A stretch of DNA of 64,000 nt from Halogranum rubrum (GTDB lineage: Archaea > Halobacteriota > Halobacteria > Halobacteriales > Haloferacaceae). The stretch is taken from contig NZ_FOTC01000005.1 in assembly GCF_900114455.1 (NCBI RefSeq), forward strand, positions 124,001 to 188,000. The letters are read 5' to 3'. Position numbers and translations under genes: made by a program. Within the stretch, counting starts at the first letter, position 1; every line of letters begins with the position of its first letter. This document shows positions 7,502-16,280 of this stretch, in pieces. The notes under the pieces are model-generated. The model made no database searches, had not been told where the DNA came from, and saw only the letters and a program-made list of their open reading frames with translations.

Positions 7502-8458
7502 CTACGCCGATACAGCCCCTGCGGTTCCACTCGAAGCAAGGGCCACCGACGCGTCCGCCCTCAGGGTCTCGTTCGTCGGGTCCGCATTCGCTTCACTCGG
7601 ACCGCTCGTCGCATTTGCCGCACTCGTATTCGACGCACTCACGTTCGACCCGACCAGTTCTCCACCGCCACCGGTCGTCGTCACCTCGACACCGCTTCCA
7701 GCGGATGCCGTGTCGGCAGGCGACGCGAACGCCGCCCCGGAGAAGCCGAGGCGGACCCAACCGAGATACGGGATGCGAATGCGTGCGATTCCCTGTACCC
7801 ACTCTGCGCGAACGGGCGGTGCGATGCCGTTCGCTTGGTCGTACTCGGCGTTGTTGTCGCCCTTCGTGATGAACCCGGCGTGGGGGGCCGGGCAGTAGCG
7901 GAGTTGCTGGCAGTTCTCCGCGCCGACGTAGTCCGGATTCGCCTCGTCGTACCAGTTCTCACCCTCGTCGACCCAGAAACGCGCGCGGTGGATGATGGGG
8001 GGACCGAACGAGTCGGGATTGTCGTAGATGATGACCGACCCGTACGACCCGAAGGTCCGGTAGTCCGTCTCTTGCGCTGCCTGATAGGTGACGACGCCGG
8101 TGTCTTCGTAGGCGCTGTCGGGGGCGAACCGCCCGGGTTCGGTGATGAAGATGAGGTCACCCTTCTCCATGTGTGGCTCCATGCTCCCGCTCTCGACGGC
8201 AACCATCGGCGGCCAGACGCCGCTGATGGCGAAGAGCAGTAGTCCGATGGCGACGACAGCGAGAACGCTCGTGAGCATCTCGCGGATGAACAGCAACGGG
8301 CCGCTCTGTGCGGTTCGGAACCGTGTCACGAGGCCCTCGTCGGTGTCGGAACCGAGCGTCGTCGAGGGGACGTCGCGGGTGTCGCGACTACCGGGAGAAC
8401 CGGCTGTATCGGAGGTGTCAGAATCGTCGGAGGGCGGGCGGCTATCGCCAGAACTCAT
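7502..8458 (-). CDS. sec11: Signal peptidase I, archaeal Sec11 type
   Basis: The product has 318 residues and cleaves Sec signal peptides at the outer membrane face. After a 50-residue polar N-terminus comes a membrane helix (about 61-80), then the catalytic serine motif SGSMEPHM (Ser92), the HRAR motif with His157 in place of the bacterial lysine, and KGDNN (199-203). The Ser/His arrangement is the archaeal/ER type. The final 80 residues form a Ser/Thr/Gly/Ala-rich tail with another hydrophobic stretch. It is convergent with orc1 across 80 bases that are T-rich on the plus strand, and divergent from the DP1 gene. Confidence 0.92.
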   Translation of the reverse strand: MSSGDSRPPSDDSDTSDTAGSPGSRDTRDVPSTTLGSDTDEGLVTRFRTAQSGPLLFIREMLTSVLAVVAIGLLLFAISGVWPPMVAVESGSMEPHMEKGDLIFITEPGRFAPDSAYEDTGVVTYQAAQETDYRTFGSYGSVIIYDNPDSFGPPIIHRARFWVDEGENWYDEANPDYVGAENCQQLRYCPAPHAGFITKGDNNAEYDQANGIAPPVRAEWVQGIARIRIPYLGWVRLGFSGAAFASPADTASAGSGVEVTTTGGGGELVGSNVSASNTSAANATSGPSEANADPTNETLRADASVALASSGTAGAVSA

Positions 8459-8538
8459 CGAAACGAGGTTGGGCAGGACCGGGTTTCAAGCTTCTGGGTT
8501 CCGGCATCCTTTTCTCTCCCGCGTCCACTCTCATCTCT

Positions 8539-10227
8539 GTGCCGCTTTCGACGCCGTCCAGCCTCGTGAAGGAACTCGCTCGCCGGGGATACAACGCCGA
8601 ACGAGAGGCTATCACGCTCATCGCGAACGCTGCTGATCCGGCGCTCGCACTCGAGCGGACGGTCGAACACGCTCCCGACGACGCCCTCCGCATCACCGTC
8701 GCGCACGTCCGGGCCATCCTCGACACCGACAAACTCTCTGCGGATGCCCAGACGACACCTGCCGAGATGTCTGACTCCACCCCGGAGTCGGCGCAGCCCA
8801 ACCCCTCTCCTTCGACTGGAACAGACACGTCGACGACTCACACACCCACGGAGTCGGAGACGGCGGCAGAGTCTCCAGTCGAAACAGGGGGGTCGAAGTC
8901 GTCACAGTCGCCGTCAGCCCAGTCGCCTTCGACTCAGTCGACACCGTCGCAGCCGACTTCGTCCACCCAGTCGACGCCTCGTAACTCATCGGCGTCGTCG
9001 ACGTCGACACACACTCGCACGCCGAAACCCGCCGACATCGCGAACGACATGACCGGCCAGAGTACCGGAACCGGCGAGTACAAGCAGTTCGTCACGACGT
9101 TCAAAGACCGCTACGAACGGCTGTCGAAACTACTCCGTGGGCGCGTGAACCACCGGCCGACCGAGGCCGTCCAGAAGATGCCCGGCGGCAGCGACGCCGA
9201 GATTATCGGCCTCGTCAACGACGTCCGGTCGACGGCGTCGGGCCACTGGCTCGTCGAACTGGAGGACACGACGGGGACGTTCCCGTGTCTGGTGATGAAA
9301 GACAAGAACATCGCCGAACTCGTCGACCAGATGCTGATGGACGAGTGCATCGCGGTGCAGGGGACGCTCGCCGACGACGCGGGTATCCTCTTCGTCGACA
9401 CGATTCACTTCCCGGACATTCCCCGGACACATCGCCCGAATACCGCCGACCGCCACGTGCAGGCGGCGCTCATCTCGGACGTCCACGTCGGCAGCCAGGA
9501 GTTCATGGCCGACGCGTGGAACCGCTTCACCGACTGGCTTCACACACCCGAAGCCGACCCGGTGGAGTATCTCCTCATCGCCGGCGACATGGTCGAGGGC
9601 GTCGGTATCTACCCGAATCAGGACGAAGAACTGGACATCATCGACATCTACGACCAGTACGAACGCTTCTCGGAGTACCTCAAGCAGGTGCCGGGCGACA
9701 TGGAGATCGTGATGATTCCGGGCAACCACGACGCGGTTCGTCTCGCGGAACCCCAACCCGGGTTCGACGACGAACTCCGCGACATCATGTCCGCACACGA
9801 CGCGCGCATCACGAGCAACCCCTCGACGGTCACCGTCGAGAACGTCTCTGTCCTGATGTACCACGGCGTCTCACTCGACGAGGTCATCGCCGAACTCCCG
9901 GCGGACAAAGCCAGCTACGACGAACCACACAAGGCGATGTACCAACTCTTGAAGAAACGTCACGTCGCCCCGCAGTACGGCGGGCACATGCGACTCGCAC
10001 CCGAGGAGAAAGACTACCTCGTCATCGAGGACGTCCCGGACGTCTTCCACACTGGCCACGTCCACAAACTCGGCTGGGGGAAGTACCACAACGTACTGGC
10101 CGTCAACTCCGGCTGTTGGCAGTCGCAGACCGATTTCCAGAAGAGCGTCAACATCGACCCCGACTCGGGGTACGCGCCGATTCTCGACCTCGACACCTTG
10201 GAGATGACCGTCCGAAAGTTCGCCTGA
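8539..10227 (+). CDS. polD1: DNA polymerase D (Pol II) small subunit DP1, exonuclease
   Basis: The product has 562 residues (also named polB/polA1). The C-terminal half is a calcineurin-like phosphoesterase giving 3'-5' proofreading: DVHVGS (about 314), GDMVEG (about 351), GNHD (about 395), YHGV (about 441) and GHVHK (about 506). An OB-fold region (about 215-290) precedes it. The N-terminal domain (1-75) is joined by a linker of roughly 100 residues rich in Ser, Gln, Thr and Pro with SQSPSAQSPSTQ-like repeats. I chose GTG 8539 (VPLSTPSSLVKELARRGYN); the open frame extends upstream but overlaps the divergent signal peptidase gene. DP2 lies at 60176-63709. Confidence 0.95.
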   Translation: MPLSTPSSLVKELARRGYNAEREAITLIANAADPALALERTVEHAPDDALRITVAHVRAILDTDKLSADAQTTPAEMSDSTPESAQPNPSPSTGTDTSTTHTPTESETAAESPVETGGSKSSQSPSAQSPSTQSTPSQPTSSTQSTPRNSSASSTSTHTRTPKPADIANDMTGQSTGTGEYKQFVTTFKDRYERLSKLLRGRVNHRPTEAVQKMPGGSDAEIIGLVNDVRSTASGHWLVELEDTTGTFPCLVMKDKNIAELVDQMLMDECIAVQGTLADDAGILFVDTIHFPDIPRTHRPNTADRHVQAALISDVHVGSQEFMADAWNRFTDWLHTPEADPVEYLLIAGDMVEGVGIYPNQDEELDIIDIYDQYERFSEYLKQVPGDMEIVMIPGNHDAVRLAEPQPGFDDELRDIMSAHDARITSNPSTVTVENVSVLMYHGVSLDEVIAELPADKASYDEPHKAMYQLLKKRHVAPQYGGHMRLAPEEKDYLVIEDVPDVFHTGHVHKLGWGKYHNVLAVNSGCWQSQTDFQKSVNIDPDSGYAPILDLDTLEMTVRKFA

Positions 10228-10289
10228 ACGGTCGCTCACCACTACTCGACCGCACTGCATCGTTTGAGAACCGTTCGCAGAAACTGATT

Positions 10290-10309
10290 CTCCACCGGAA
10301 ATGAGGGGG
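10290..10309 (+). promoter_or_regulatory. ORB, distal right copy
   Basis: CTCCACCGGAAATGAGGGGG, followed by a T, sits in the 96-base gap between the convergent DP1 gene and the 89-residue gene. It keeps TCCACCGGAAA and a five-base G run. It has the same orientation as the strong boxes at 5200 and 5742. Confidence 0.7.
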
Positions 10310-10323
10310 TTCTGAGAGCCGAT

Positions 10324-10593
10324 TCAGACGCCCGGAACCGTCTTACGGTACTCTTTGACCGAGTTACGAGCGGACTGTACCAACTCGCTCGCCTCGCCGT
10401 CGAGTTCCCGGCCGAGTTCGTGCAGCACGTTCATATGTCGGTCCAGTCGCCCGTGGTCCGGGTCCGCGTCACGCGTCGCCAACTCCGCGAGTTGGTTCGA
10501 CTGGTCGTAGAGCCGTTGCTGTGTCTCCTCGTCGACGAGTTCCGATGCCTCTCGAAGTGTGTCGCTCGCCTGCTGGAGTTCGTCTCGTACCAT
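10324..10593 (-). CDS. Small conserved haloarchaeal helical protein
   Basis: The product has 89 residues and is almost entirely alpha-helical and charged: MVRDELQQASDTLREASELV, then LYDQSNQLAELATRDADPDHGRL. It is possibly an antiparallel helical bundle. The start ATG at 10593 is decided by an excellent Shine-Dalgarno: the minus strand reads ccaggaggtatg. A longer upstream frame has cysteine/tryptophan-rich, non-halophilic sequence and is rejected. I recall this as DUF7553, unchecked. Function unknown. Confidence 0.7.
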   Translation of the reverse strand: MVRDELQQASDTLREASELVDEETQQRLYDQSNQLAELATRDADPDHGRLDRHMNVLHELGRELDGEASELVQSARNSVKEYRKTVPGV

Positions 10594-10802
10594 ACCTCCT
10601 GGTACGACGGTCAACCCGAAAAGTGTTCGTCGCTGGCGAAATTGTCCGGAAGTGGTGACGACGTCCGTCGATGGAGAGTCGTCGAGGTACCAGACGCCCC
10701 GTCGTTCGAACACTGAAACGAGTCCTCTTTCGCCCGCCCAAGGTACACAACACTGCCCCAAACGAGCGGGTCAAGTGCCTTCGGGTCCAACGTCAGCCAA
10801 CC

Positions 10803-12863
10803 GTGAGTGACACAGATTCCGGGCCACTCTCACCGGACCGTCCCGAGGCTGCCCGCCCGTTTCGTGTGGATGCGCCGTTCGAGCCTGCCGGCGACCAACC
10901 CGAGGCCATCGAACAACTAGCCGCGGGCTACGCAGACGGGATGAAGAAACAGACGCTACTCGGCGTCACCGGTTCCGGTAAGACCAACACCGTCTCGTGG
11001 ACCGTCGAAGAGATTCAAAAGCCGACGCTCGTCCTCGCGCACAACAAGACGCTCGCCGCACAGTTGTACGAGGAGTTCAAGAACCTCTTTCCGGACAACG
11101 CGGTGGAGTACTTCGTCTCGTACTACGACTACTACCAACCCGAGGCGTACGTCGAGCAGACGGACACCTTCATCGACAAGGACATGTCCATCAACGAGGA
11201 GATAGACCGACTCCGTCACTCGGCGACCCGGTCGCTTCTCACCCGCGACGACGTCATCGTCGTCGCGAGCGTCTCTGCTATCTACGGTCTCGGTGACCCG
11301 ACGAACTACGTCGACATGGCGATGGAACTCGAAGTCGGCGAAGACGTCGGCCGCGACGAGTTGTTGAAACGACTCGTCAACCTGAACTACGAGCGCAACG
11401 ACATCGACTTCCAGCAGGGGACGTTCAGAGTCCGCGGTGACACCGTCGAAGTCTTCCCGATGTACGGCCGCTACGCCGTCCGCATCGAGTTCTGGGGCGA
11501 CGAGATAGACCGGATGATGAAGATAGACACTCTGCAGGGCGAGGTCAAATCCGAAGAACCGGCCGTCCTCATCCACCCGGCGGAGCACTACTCCATTCCC
11601 GAGGGACTCCTCGAACGCGCCTGCACGGAGATAGAGGGGTTGATGGAGGACCGCGTGCGCTACTTCGAGCGCCAGGGTGACCTCGTCGCCGCCCAACGAA
11701 TCGAAGAGCGAACGACGTTCGACTTAGAGATGCTCAGAGAGACGGGCTACTGCTCGGGTATCGAGAACTACTCGGTTCACATGTCCAACCGCGAGTCGGG
11801 CGAGGCACCCTACACGCTGCTCGACTACTTCCCGGACGACTTCCTCACCGTCGTCGACGAATCCCACGTCACCCTGCCCCAGATAAAGGGGCAGTTCGCG
11901 GGCGACAAATCGAGGAAGGATTCGCTCGTCGAGAACGGGTTTCGGCTTCCGACTGCGTACGACAACCGCCCACTGACGTTCGAGGAGTTCCAAGAGAAGA
12001 CGGATAGAACGCTCTACGTCTCGGCGACGCCCGGCGACTACGAACGGGAACACTCCGAGCAGATCGTCGAACAGATCGTCAGACCGACGCATCTCGTCGA
12101 CCCGAAGGTCGAGATTTCGGAGGCGACGGGACAGGTCGACGACCTGATGGCCCGCATCGACGAACGCGTCGAACGCGACGAGCGCGTGCTCGTGACGACG
12201 CTCACGAAGCGGATGGCCGAGGACCTCACCGAGTACTTCGAGGAGGCCGGTGTGAACGTCGCCTACATGCACGACGAGACGGACACCCTGGAGCGTCACG
12301 AACTGATTCGCTCACTTCGCCTCGGCGACATCGACGTCCTCGTCGGTATCAACCTCCTGCGTGAAGGATTGGACATCCCCGAGGTGTCGCTCGTCGCCAT
12401 CCTCGACGCCGACCAGCAGGGGTTCCTCCGGTCGGAGACGACGCTCGTCCAGACGATGGGCCGTGCCGCCCGCAACGTCAACGGCGAAGTCGTCCTCTAC
12501 GCCGACGAGACGACGGACGCGATGGCCGCCGCCATCGACGAGACCCAACGCCGCCGGCAGATTCAGACCGAGTTCAACGAGGAACACGGCTATACACCCG
12601 AGACGATTCAGAAGGCGGTCGGCGAGATGAGTCTCCCCGGCAGTAAGACCGACACCTCCGACACCTCCGTCGACGACATCGAGACCGAAGAGGAAGCCGA
12701 GGCCAAAGTCGAACTGCTCGAAGAACGGATGAACGAGGCCGCGGGTAACTTAGAGTTCGAACTCGCCGCCGACATTCGCGACAGAATCAGAGAACTCCAG
12801 CAGGAGTTCGACCTAAACACCGCGGACCTCGGGGTCGAACCCGAGGCCGAACCGGACTTCTGA
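10803..12863 (+). CDS. uvrB: Excinuclease ABC subunit UvrB
   Basis: The product has 686 residues, the usual UvrB length. It is the damage-verifying helicase-like subunit of bacterial-type nucleotide excision repair, which haloarchaea acquired. Walker A GVTGSGKT is at 54-61, followed by [12 protein letters not shown] (beta-hairpin region) and the DESH box. Further motifs are [33 protein letters not shown] and [15 protein letters not shown]-terminal UVR domain ([20 protein letters not shown]) contacts UvrA/UvrC. Start GTG 10803 gives [15 protein letters not shown] Nudix gene follows after 2 bases, so the two are probably co-transcribed. Confidence 0.96.
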   Translation: MSDTDSGPLSPDRPEAARPFRVDAPFEPAGDQPEAIEQLAAGYADGMKKQTLLGVTGSGKTNTVSWTVEEIQKPTLVLAHNKTLAAQLYEEFKNLFPDNAVEYFVSYYDYYQPEAYVEQTDTFIDKDMSINEEIDRLRHSATRSLLTRDDVIVVASVSAIYGLGDPTNYVDMAMELEVGEDVGRDELLKRLVNLNYERNDIDFQQGTFRVRGDTVEVFPMYGRYAVRIEFWGDEIDRMMKIDTLQGEVKSEEPAVLIHPAEHYSIPEGLLERACTEIEGLMEDRVRYFERQGDLVAAQRIEERTTFDLEMLRETGYCSGIENYSVHMSNRESGEAPYTLLDYFPDDFLTVVDESHVTLPQIKGQFAGDKSRKDSLVENGFRLPTAYDNRPLTFEEFQEKTDRTLYVSATPGDYEREHSEQIVEQIVRPTHLVDPKVEISEATGQVDDLMARIDERVERDERVLVTTLTKRMAEDLTEYFEEAGVNVAYMHDETDTLERHELIRSLRLGDIDVLVGINLLREGLDIPEVSLVAILDADQQGFLRSETTLVQTMGRAARNVNGEVVLYADETTDAMAAAIDETQRRRQIQTEFNEEHGYTPETIQKAVGEMSLPGSKTDTSDTSVDDIETEEEAEAKVELLEERMNEAAGNLEFELAADIRDRIRELQQEFDLNTADLGVEPEAEPDF

Positions 12864-12865
12864 CC

Positions 12866-13252
12866 GTGGTGACGTTCGCGGCCGGTGGCTTGCTCGTCCG
12901 CGACGACGGCGCCGTTTGCCTCGTCCACCGACCGCGGTACGACGACTGGGCGATTCCGAAAGGGAAACTCGAACCCGGCGAGACGCTCGTCGAGGCGGCG
13001 GTGCGGGAGGTCCGAGAGGAGACGAGATGTGCGGTCGAGTGTGGCCGATACGCGGGTCGCTACCAGTACGACGCCGACGGGCCGAAAGGGGTGTTCGTCT
13101 GGCGGATGCATCTCGTCGACGAACACCCGCCCGACGCCCCGGAAGCGGGCGACGAAGTCGACGAACGCGCGTGGGTCGCTCCGAGCGATGCCCTCGACAG
13201 ACTCACCTACGCGAACGAGCGGGCGCTCGTCGAACGGGTACTGGTGGTGTGA
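12866..13252 (+). CDS. Nudix hydrolase
   Basis: The product has 128 residues. The Nudix box [20 protein letters not shown] continues to Cys55, starting at residue 33, with all Gly, Glu and Arg positions of the GX5EX7REUXEEXGU signature except the final Gly (Arg-Cys instead). An upstream WAIPKG motif is typical of diadenosine polyphosphate/MutT-like members. It starts at GTG 12866, 2 bases after uvrB. Coupling to uvrB suggests nucleotide-pool sanitation, but the substrate cannot be read from sequence. Confidence 0.9.
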   Translation: MVTFAAGGLLVRDDGAVCLVHRPRYDDWAIPKGKLEPGETLVEAAVREVREETRCAVECGRYAGRYQYDADGPKGVFVWRMHLVDEHPPDAPEAGDEVDERAWVAPSDALDRLTYANERALVERVLVV

Positions 13253-13370
13253 GTTGGCTCACATTTGATTCCCGAGGTGGTGGTCGCGCTGTATAAGGAG
13301 TATTAGGAAACGACAATAATCGTGTGGTTCAGGGTCTCACACCGACGTTTTAGCCCAAGTTTTTTTACTT

Positions 13371-13595
13371 ATGCAGAATCAACTCGGTGTACCGACCGTG
13401 ACCCGCGACTCGGCGGACGAGTACGACGGACACGACTGTCACCATCCTTGTTCGATTGGAGATTGTTCCCGATTGTTCACACAGGAAAACGTGGCGGACG
13501 TGCGTGCGTGGTTCGATTCCGCTGAAACACCGGTGTACGGCGCGATGTTCTCAGTATCCTCGACACTGGATACTGTGAGTGCAACTTACAACTAG
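13371..13595 (+). CDS. Possible small Cys/His-containing protein
   Basis: A 74-residue frame beginning MQNQLGVPTVTRDSADEYDG contains a compact Cys/His cluster (HDCHHPCSIGDC) that could bind zinc. A T-rich TATA-like stretch (tttttttacttatg) lies directly upstream. Codon use is less GC-biased than in neighbours and I recognise no family. It ends 12 bases before the TauE-type gene. It could be a small regulator or a chance frame in the 355-base gap after the Nudix gene. Confidence 0.3.
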   Translation: MQNQLGVPTVTRDSADEYDGHDCHHPCSIGDCSRLFTQENVADVRAWFDSAETPVYGAMFSVSSTLDTVSATYN

Positions 13596-13607
13596 ACCTA
13601 CAGACCG

Positions 13608-14687
13608 ATGAGTTCTCAGCACAAAAGTCGCATCCAAAAGTCGTTCCTAAAGTATCAACACGTGTTCGTCCTGCTCGCTCCGGTGCTGTTCGTCACGAGC
13701 GTGTACTTTGCGGCGCCGACAGGGGACGTGGGCACGAACTACTGGCTCGAATACTGGTGGCTCTTCCCGGCGTTCCTGCTCGGGGCGACCATCGTCAACA
13801 CGGTGGGAATCAGCGGGTCGGCGCTGTTCGTCCCGTTCCTCATCTTCATCTTCCCGCTGTTCGCCCAGCCACTGCAACCGGAGACAATCGTGAAGGTGGG
13901 ACTCATCAGCGAGGCGTTCGGTCTCTCCAGTTCGTCGGTCGCGTTCATCCAGTACGGTCTCGTCGACCGTCGACTGGCGCTCACGCTCGTCGCCGGCGCG
14001 GTACCGTTCGTCGTCGGCGGGGCGCTGCTGTCGTTCATCATTCCCGAAGTCGTCTTCCACTCACTGCTCGGCGTCGCGCTGTTGGCCGCGTCGTACCTGC
14101 TGTTCAAGGCAGACCTCGGCCACGAAGGCTCCAGCGAGAGTGGCGACGAGGCCGTCGCCGCAGACGGTGGTGTCGCCGCAGACCTACCGAACGACCCCGA
14201 CAAACTCGGCCCGGCCGGTGTCGCTACCGACGCCGACGGCAACGTTACCCGTGTCGACCGTGACGGCGACGACTACCGGTACACCCGCGGTGGCTACCTC
14301 AGGCGGTTCGGCAACTACAGCATCGGTGGTATCTTCCAGGGACTCGCTGGCTTCGGTGTCGGCGAACTCGGTATCATTTCGATGCTCAGCACGAAGGTTC
14401 CCGTCCGCGTCGCTATCGGCACGAACCACATCGTCGTCGCACTCACCGCCGTGCTCGCGTCGCTCGTCCACGTCTTCGGCGGTGGACTGGTCGGTGGCCA
14501 CTCGCTGAGTCTCGCGTCGACGCCGTGGAACATGGTCGTCTTCACCGTCCCCGCGACGGTCATCGGCGGCCAGATTGCCCCGTACGTCTCGAACGCGCTG
14601 GAGACGGACACCATCAAGAACTTCGTCGGTGTCCTCTTCGCCATCATCTCCGTCGCGCTGTTCCTGATGGCCGCCGGTATCGCGTAA
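13608..14687 (+). CDS. TauE/SafE family anion permease
   Basis: The product has 359 residues and about eight membrane helices in two repeats. The first half runs FVLLAPVLFVTSVYF to about residue 160 and the second begins after a hydrophilic, Asp-rich loop (about 165-225). Both halves contain the glycine-rich family signature (NTVGISGSALFVPFLIFIFP; FQGLAGFGVGELGIISML). TauE/SafE proteins export sulfite, sulfoacetate or related small anions; the substrate here is unknown. The Asp-rich central loop is long for the family. Confidence 0.85.
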   Translation: MSSQHKSRIQKSFLKYQHVFVLLAPVLFVTSVYFAAPTGDVGTNYWLEYWWLFPAFLLGATIVNTVGISGSALFVPFLIFIFPLFAQPLQPETIVKVGLISEAFGLSSSSVAFIQYGLVDRRLALTLVAGAVPFVVGGALLSFIIPEVVFHSLLGVALLAASYLLFKADLGHEGSSESGDEAVAADGGVAADLPNDPDKLGPAGVATDADGNVTRVDRDGDDYRYTRGGYLRRFGNYSIGGIFQGLAGFGVGELGIISMLSTKVPVRVAIGTNHIVVALTAVLASLVHVFGGGLVGGHSLSLASTPWNMVVFTVPATVIGGQIAPYVSNALETDTIKNFVGVLFAIISVALFLMAAGIA

Positions 14688-14910
14688 TTCGGCGGCCTCA
14701 CCCTCTCGGTTCTCGATTTCTCGACGCTTGGCGGTCTGGTACGCCTTGGGGCACTCTAGTGATTCGGTTCCCCTTCTCGTGTGACTTCCATTCGGTCGAG
14801 AGAGCATCCCTTCGTCGGTTACTCACTGTCCACCAGCGTTGCGTCTCTCGATTCGAGGAGAGAAGGTCCGTATATTCGGTTTCGATTGTGAAGCGAAAAT
14901 TCTACTGTCT

Positions 14911-14984
14911 GGAATGCGTACGTACGACTACAATCCATTGACTGATCCCTTGCCCGGAGATCGACCGATGGATTGTGGCATTCC
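14911..14984. repeat. Nested inverted repeat in a 406-base gap
   Basis: The arms GGAATGC (14911-14917) and CAATCCAT (14931-14938) are answered by ATGGATTG (14968-14975) and GCATTCC (14978-14984). The left arms are separated by 13 bases and the right arms by 2, so the two stems are offset. The surrounding 14688-15093 gap is less GC-rich than the coding DNA, and I see no convincing gene in it. Confidence 0.55.
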
Positions 14985-15093
14985 GGTTGACGGCGCCCAC
15001 TTCGGGCGCTCGTCATCCGCTTCAGTCGTAGTCTCGCCTCGTCACCGCTGACTCGTCGAACCGTTCTGCGGACGTCGTCTCTCGCGTACTGAC

Positions 15094-15240
15094 CTACTCG
15101 GCGAGTGTCCGCACTGGAGGCCCTGTTCGTGTTTTCACTCGTTCTCTGTAGCCGCGACGAGTCTTCACCAACCAGAACAGCGACCCGACGAGGGCGATTC
15201 CGGCGACGACGAACGCGGGTGCAGTGGAGGGCGGAACCAT
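15094..15240 (-). CDS. 48-residue single-pass membrane protein
   Basis: The minus strand from ATG 15240 encodes MVPPSTAPAFVVAGIALVGS, then LFWLVKTRRGYRERV and a polar tail, ending at TAG 15094. It has one membrane helix followed by a basic stop-transfer segment. It follows another small membrane gene by about 55 bases in the same direction. Function unknown. Confidence 0.45.
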   Translation of the reverse strand: MVPPSTAPAFVVAGIALVGSLFWLVKTRRGYRERVKTRTGPPVRTLAE

Positions 15241-15295
15241 CGGTGAACGTCGTCTGTCCGCCGGTATCGACCGTTTGGCAGTTCTGGTATGCGAA

Positions 15296-15496
15296 CTACT
15301 GGTTGAGCTCTTGCTGCACGTGTCTCTCGACGTGTCGAAAGAGGAGGAGTGCGCCGACGAGTCCAGTCACCACCACGCCGAGTGTCCCGAGCAGTGTCTG
15401 GAGGAGAGCACCGACGAGGAGGACTTCGAGGAACCAGACGACTGCTCGCGTGTACCACGCCGTGTAGCCGTGGAACCACGACTGCTTGCTTGCCAT
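15296..15496 (-). CDS. 66-residue two-helix membrane protein
   Basis: The product has two hydrophobic helices, AVVWFLEVLLVGALLQTLLG and VVVTGLVGALLLF, preceded by an aromatic N-terminus (SWFHGYTAWYTR) and followed by RHVERHVQQELNQ. Codon third positions are GC-rich as in real genes. It is probably co-directional with the 48-residue gene downstream. No family recognised. Confidence 0.55.
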   Translation of the reverse strand: MASKQSWFHGYTAWYTRAVVWFLEVLLVGALLQTLLGTLGVVVTGLVGALLLFRHVERHVQQELNQ

Positions 15497-15551
15497 CGAC
15501 TACCAGACAGACCGACGACAGATATAGTTCACCCCGACGCCGTCGGTCGCC

Positions 15552-15998
15552 TCAGGTGTTTCCAGCCTCGTCGAAGTCGCCGTCTTTCTCCTTGTCGACG
15601 AGTCCTTCGCCGTCGTCGAGTTCGCCGTCGCCGTCGAAGCCGTGGTCGAGCAGTTGTTCCGTCGGCGTCGACCCCTTGTCGTCGACGTAGACGTCGGCGT
15701 GGCCCTTCTCCATCCGGAGGCCGTGCCAGTCGACGCCCCACTCGGTGAGGCGTGCGACGGTCTCTTGGGCCGCTTCCCACGGACGGGCCGTCCAGACGAT
15801 GATGGTGTGACCCTGCCGGTACTGGTAGTTGACCCACTCAACCATCTCCTCGTTCGGTTTCTCGGGTTCTTCGGTGATGTACTCCTCTTCACCCTTCGTC
15901 AGCGTCTTGTCGAAGTCGACGGCGATACGCTGCTGTTCGTCGGCCGCGAACGGTTCTTCGCCGTCGGGCATCACACCCCCGCCCTCGGTGTCGTCCAT
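15552..15998 (-). CDS. HAD-superfamily protein
   Basis: The product has 148 residues. Motif I is IAVDFDKTLT (nucleophile Asp28, acid Asp30), motif II is TIIVWTARPWEAA with the conserved Thr/Arg, and motif IV is represented by HADVYVDDKG. It is a small HAD core with a minimal cap, resembling polysaccharide-associated or 5'-nucleotidase-like phosphatases. An acidic tail (EKDGDFDEAGNT) follows. The start ATG at 15998 is used; an internal Met is at residue 10. Substrate unknown. Confidence 0.75.
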   Translation of the reverse strand: MDDTEGGGVMPDGEEPFAADEQQRIAVDFDKTLTKGEEEYITEEPEKPNEEMVEWVNYQYRQGHTIIVWTARPWEAAQETVARLTEWGVDWHGLRMEKGHADVYVDDKGSTPTEQLLDHGFDGDGELDDGEGLVDKEKDGDFDEAGNT

Positions 15999-16280
15999 CG
16001 TGTTCGCTGTTTGCCGGTGGGGTGGTTAGTCGTGTGGGCCGTCCGGTCTGTGTGACTCGTCTCTCTACTCTACGTACCCGAGAGCCTCTGCCAGAAGAAC
16101 AACTAAACTTTCAATACTCCAATTTCGATTGCCAATGTTTATGGTCTGCGCAGGGAACAGTACGGACCACGGCCGTTCAGTCGCGCCGTCGTCGGGCGGT
16201 ATTCACCGCTCACGAGGAGTGGCGACACTGTCCGACGTCTCGGTCGCGCCGAACGGACGGGAGAACGAGTCACCTCAGAC
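15999..16280. other. Divergent promoter region between the HAD gene and nrdA
   Basis: 282 bases without a gene. An AT-richer segment around 16105-16145 (aactttcaatactccaattt and gccaatgtttatgg) is the most likely TATA/BRE region for nrdA. I see no NrdR-box-like repeat. Confidence 0.45.

Noticed and set aside
7525-7550. ORB-like ttccactcgaagcaagggcc in the signal peptidase tail
   Set aside because: The GAAACG core is broken and the sequence is coding; treated as chance.
8930-9020. Tandem repeat as mobile DNA in the DP1 gene
   Set aside because: The repetition is explained by the Ser/Gln/Thr-rich linker codons within a continuous reading frame.
10847-10870. ORB-like cccgtttcgtgtggat at the start of uvrB
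   Set aside because: It encodes [14 protein letters not shown], a strongly conserved UvrB segment, so the match is explained by the protein. The G string is interrupted.
13500-13530. tRNA T-arm-like ggttcgattcc
   Set aside because: The flanking stem has a mismatch and no matching acceptor, D or anticodon arms can be drawn upstream.
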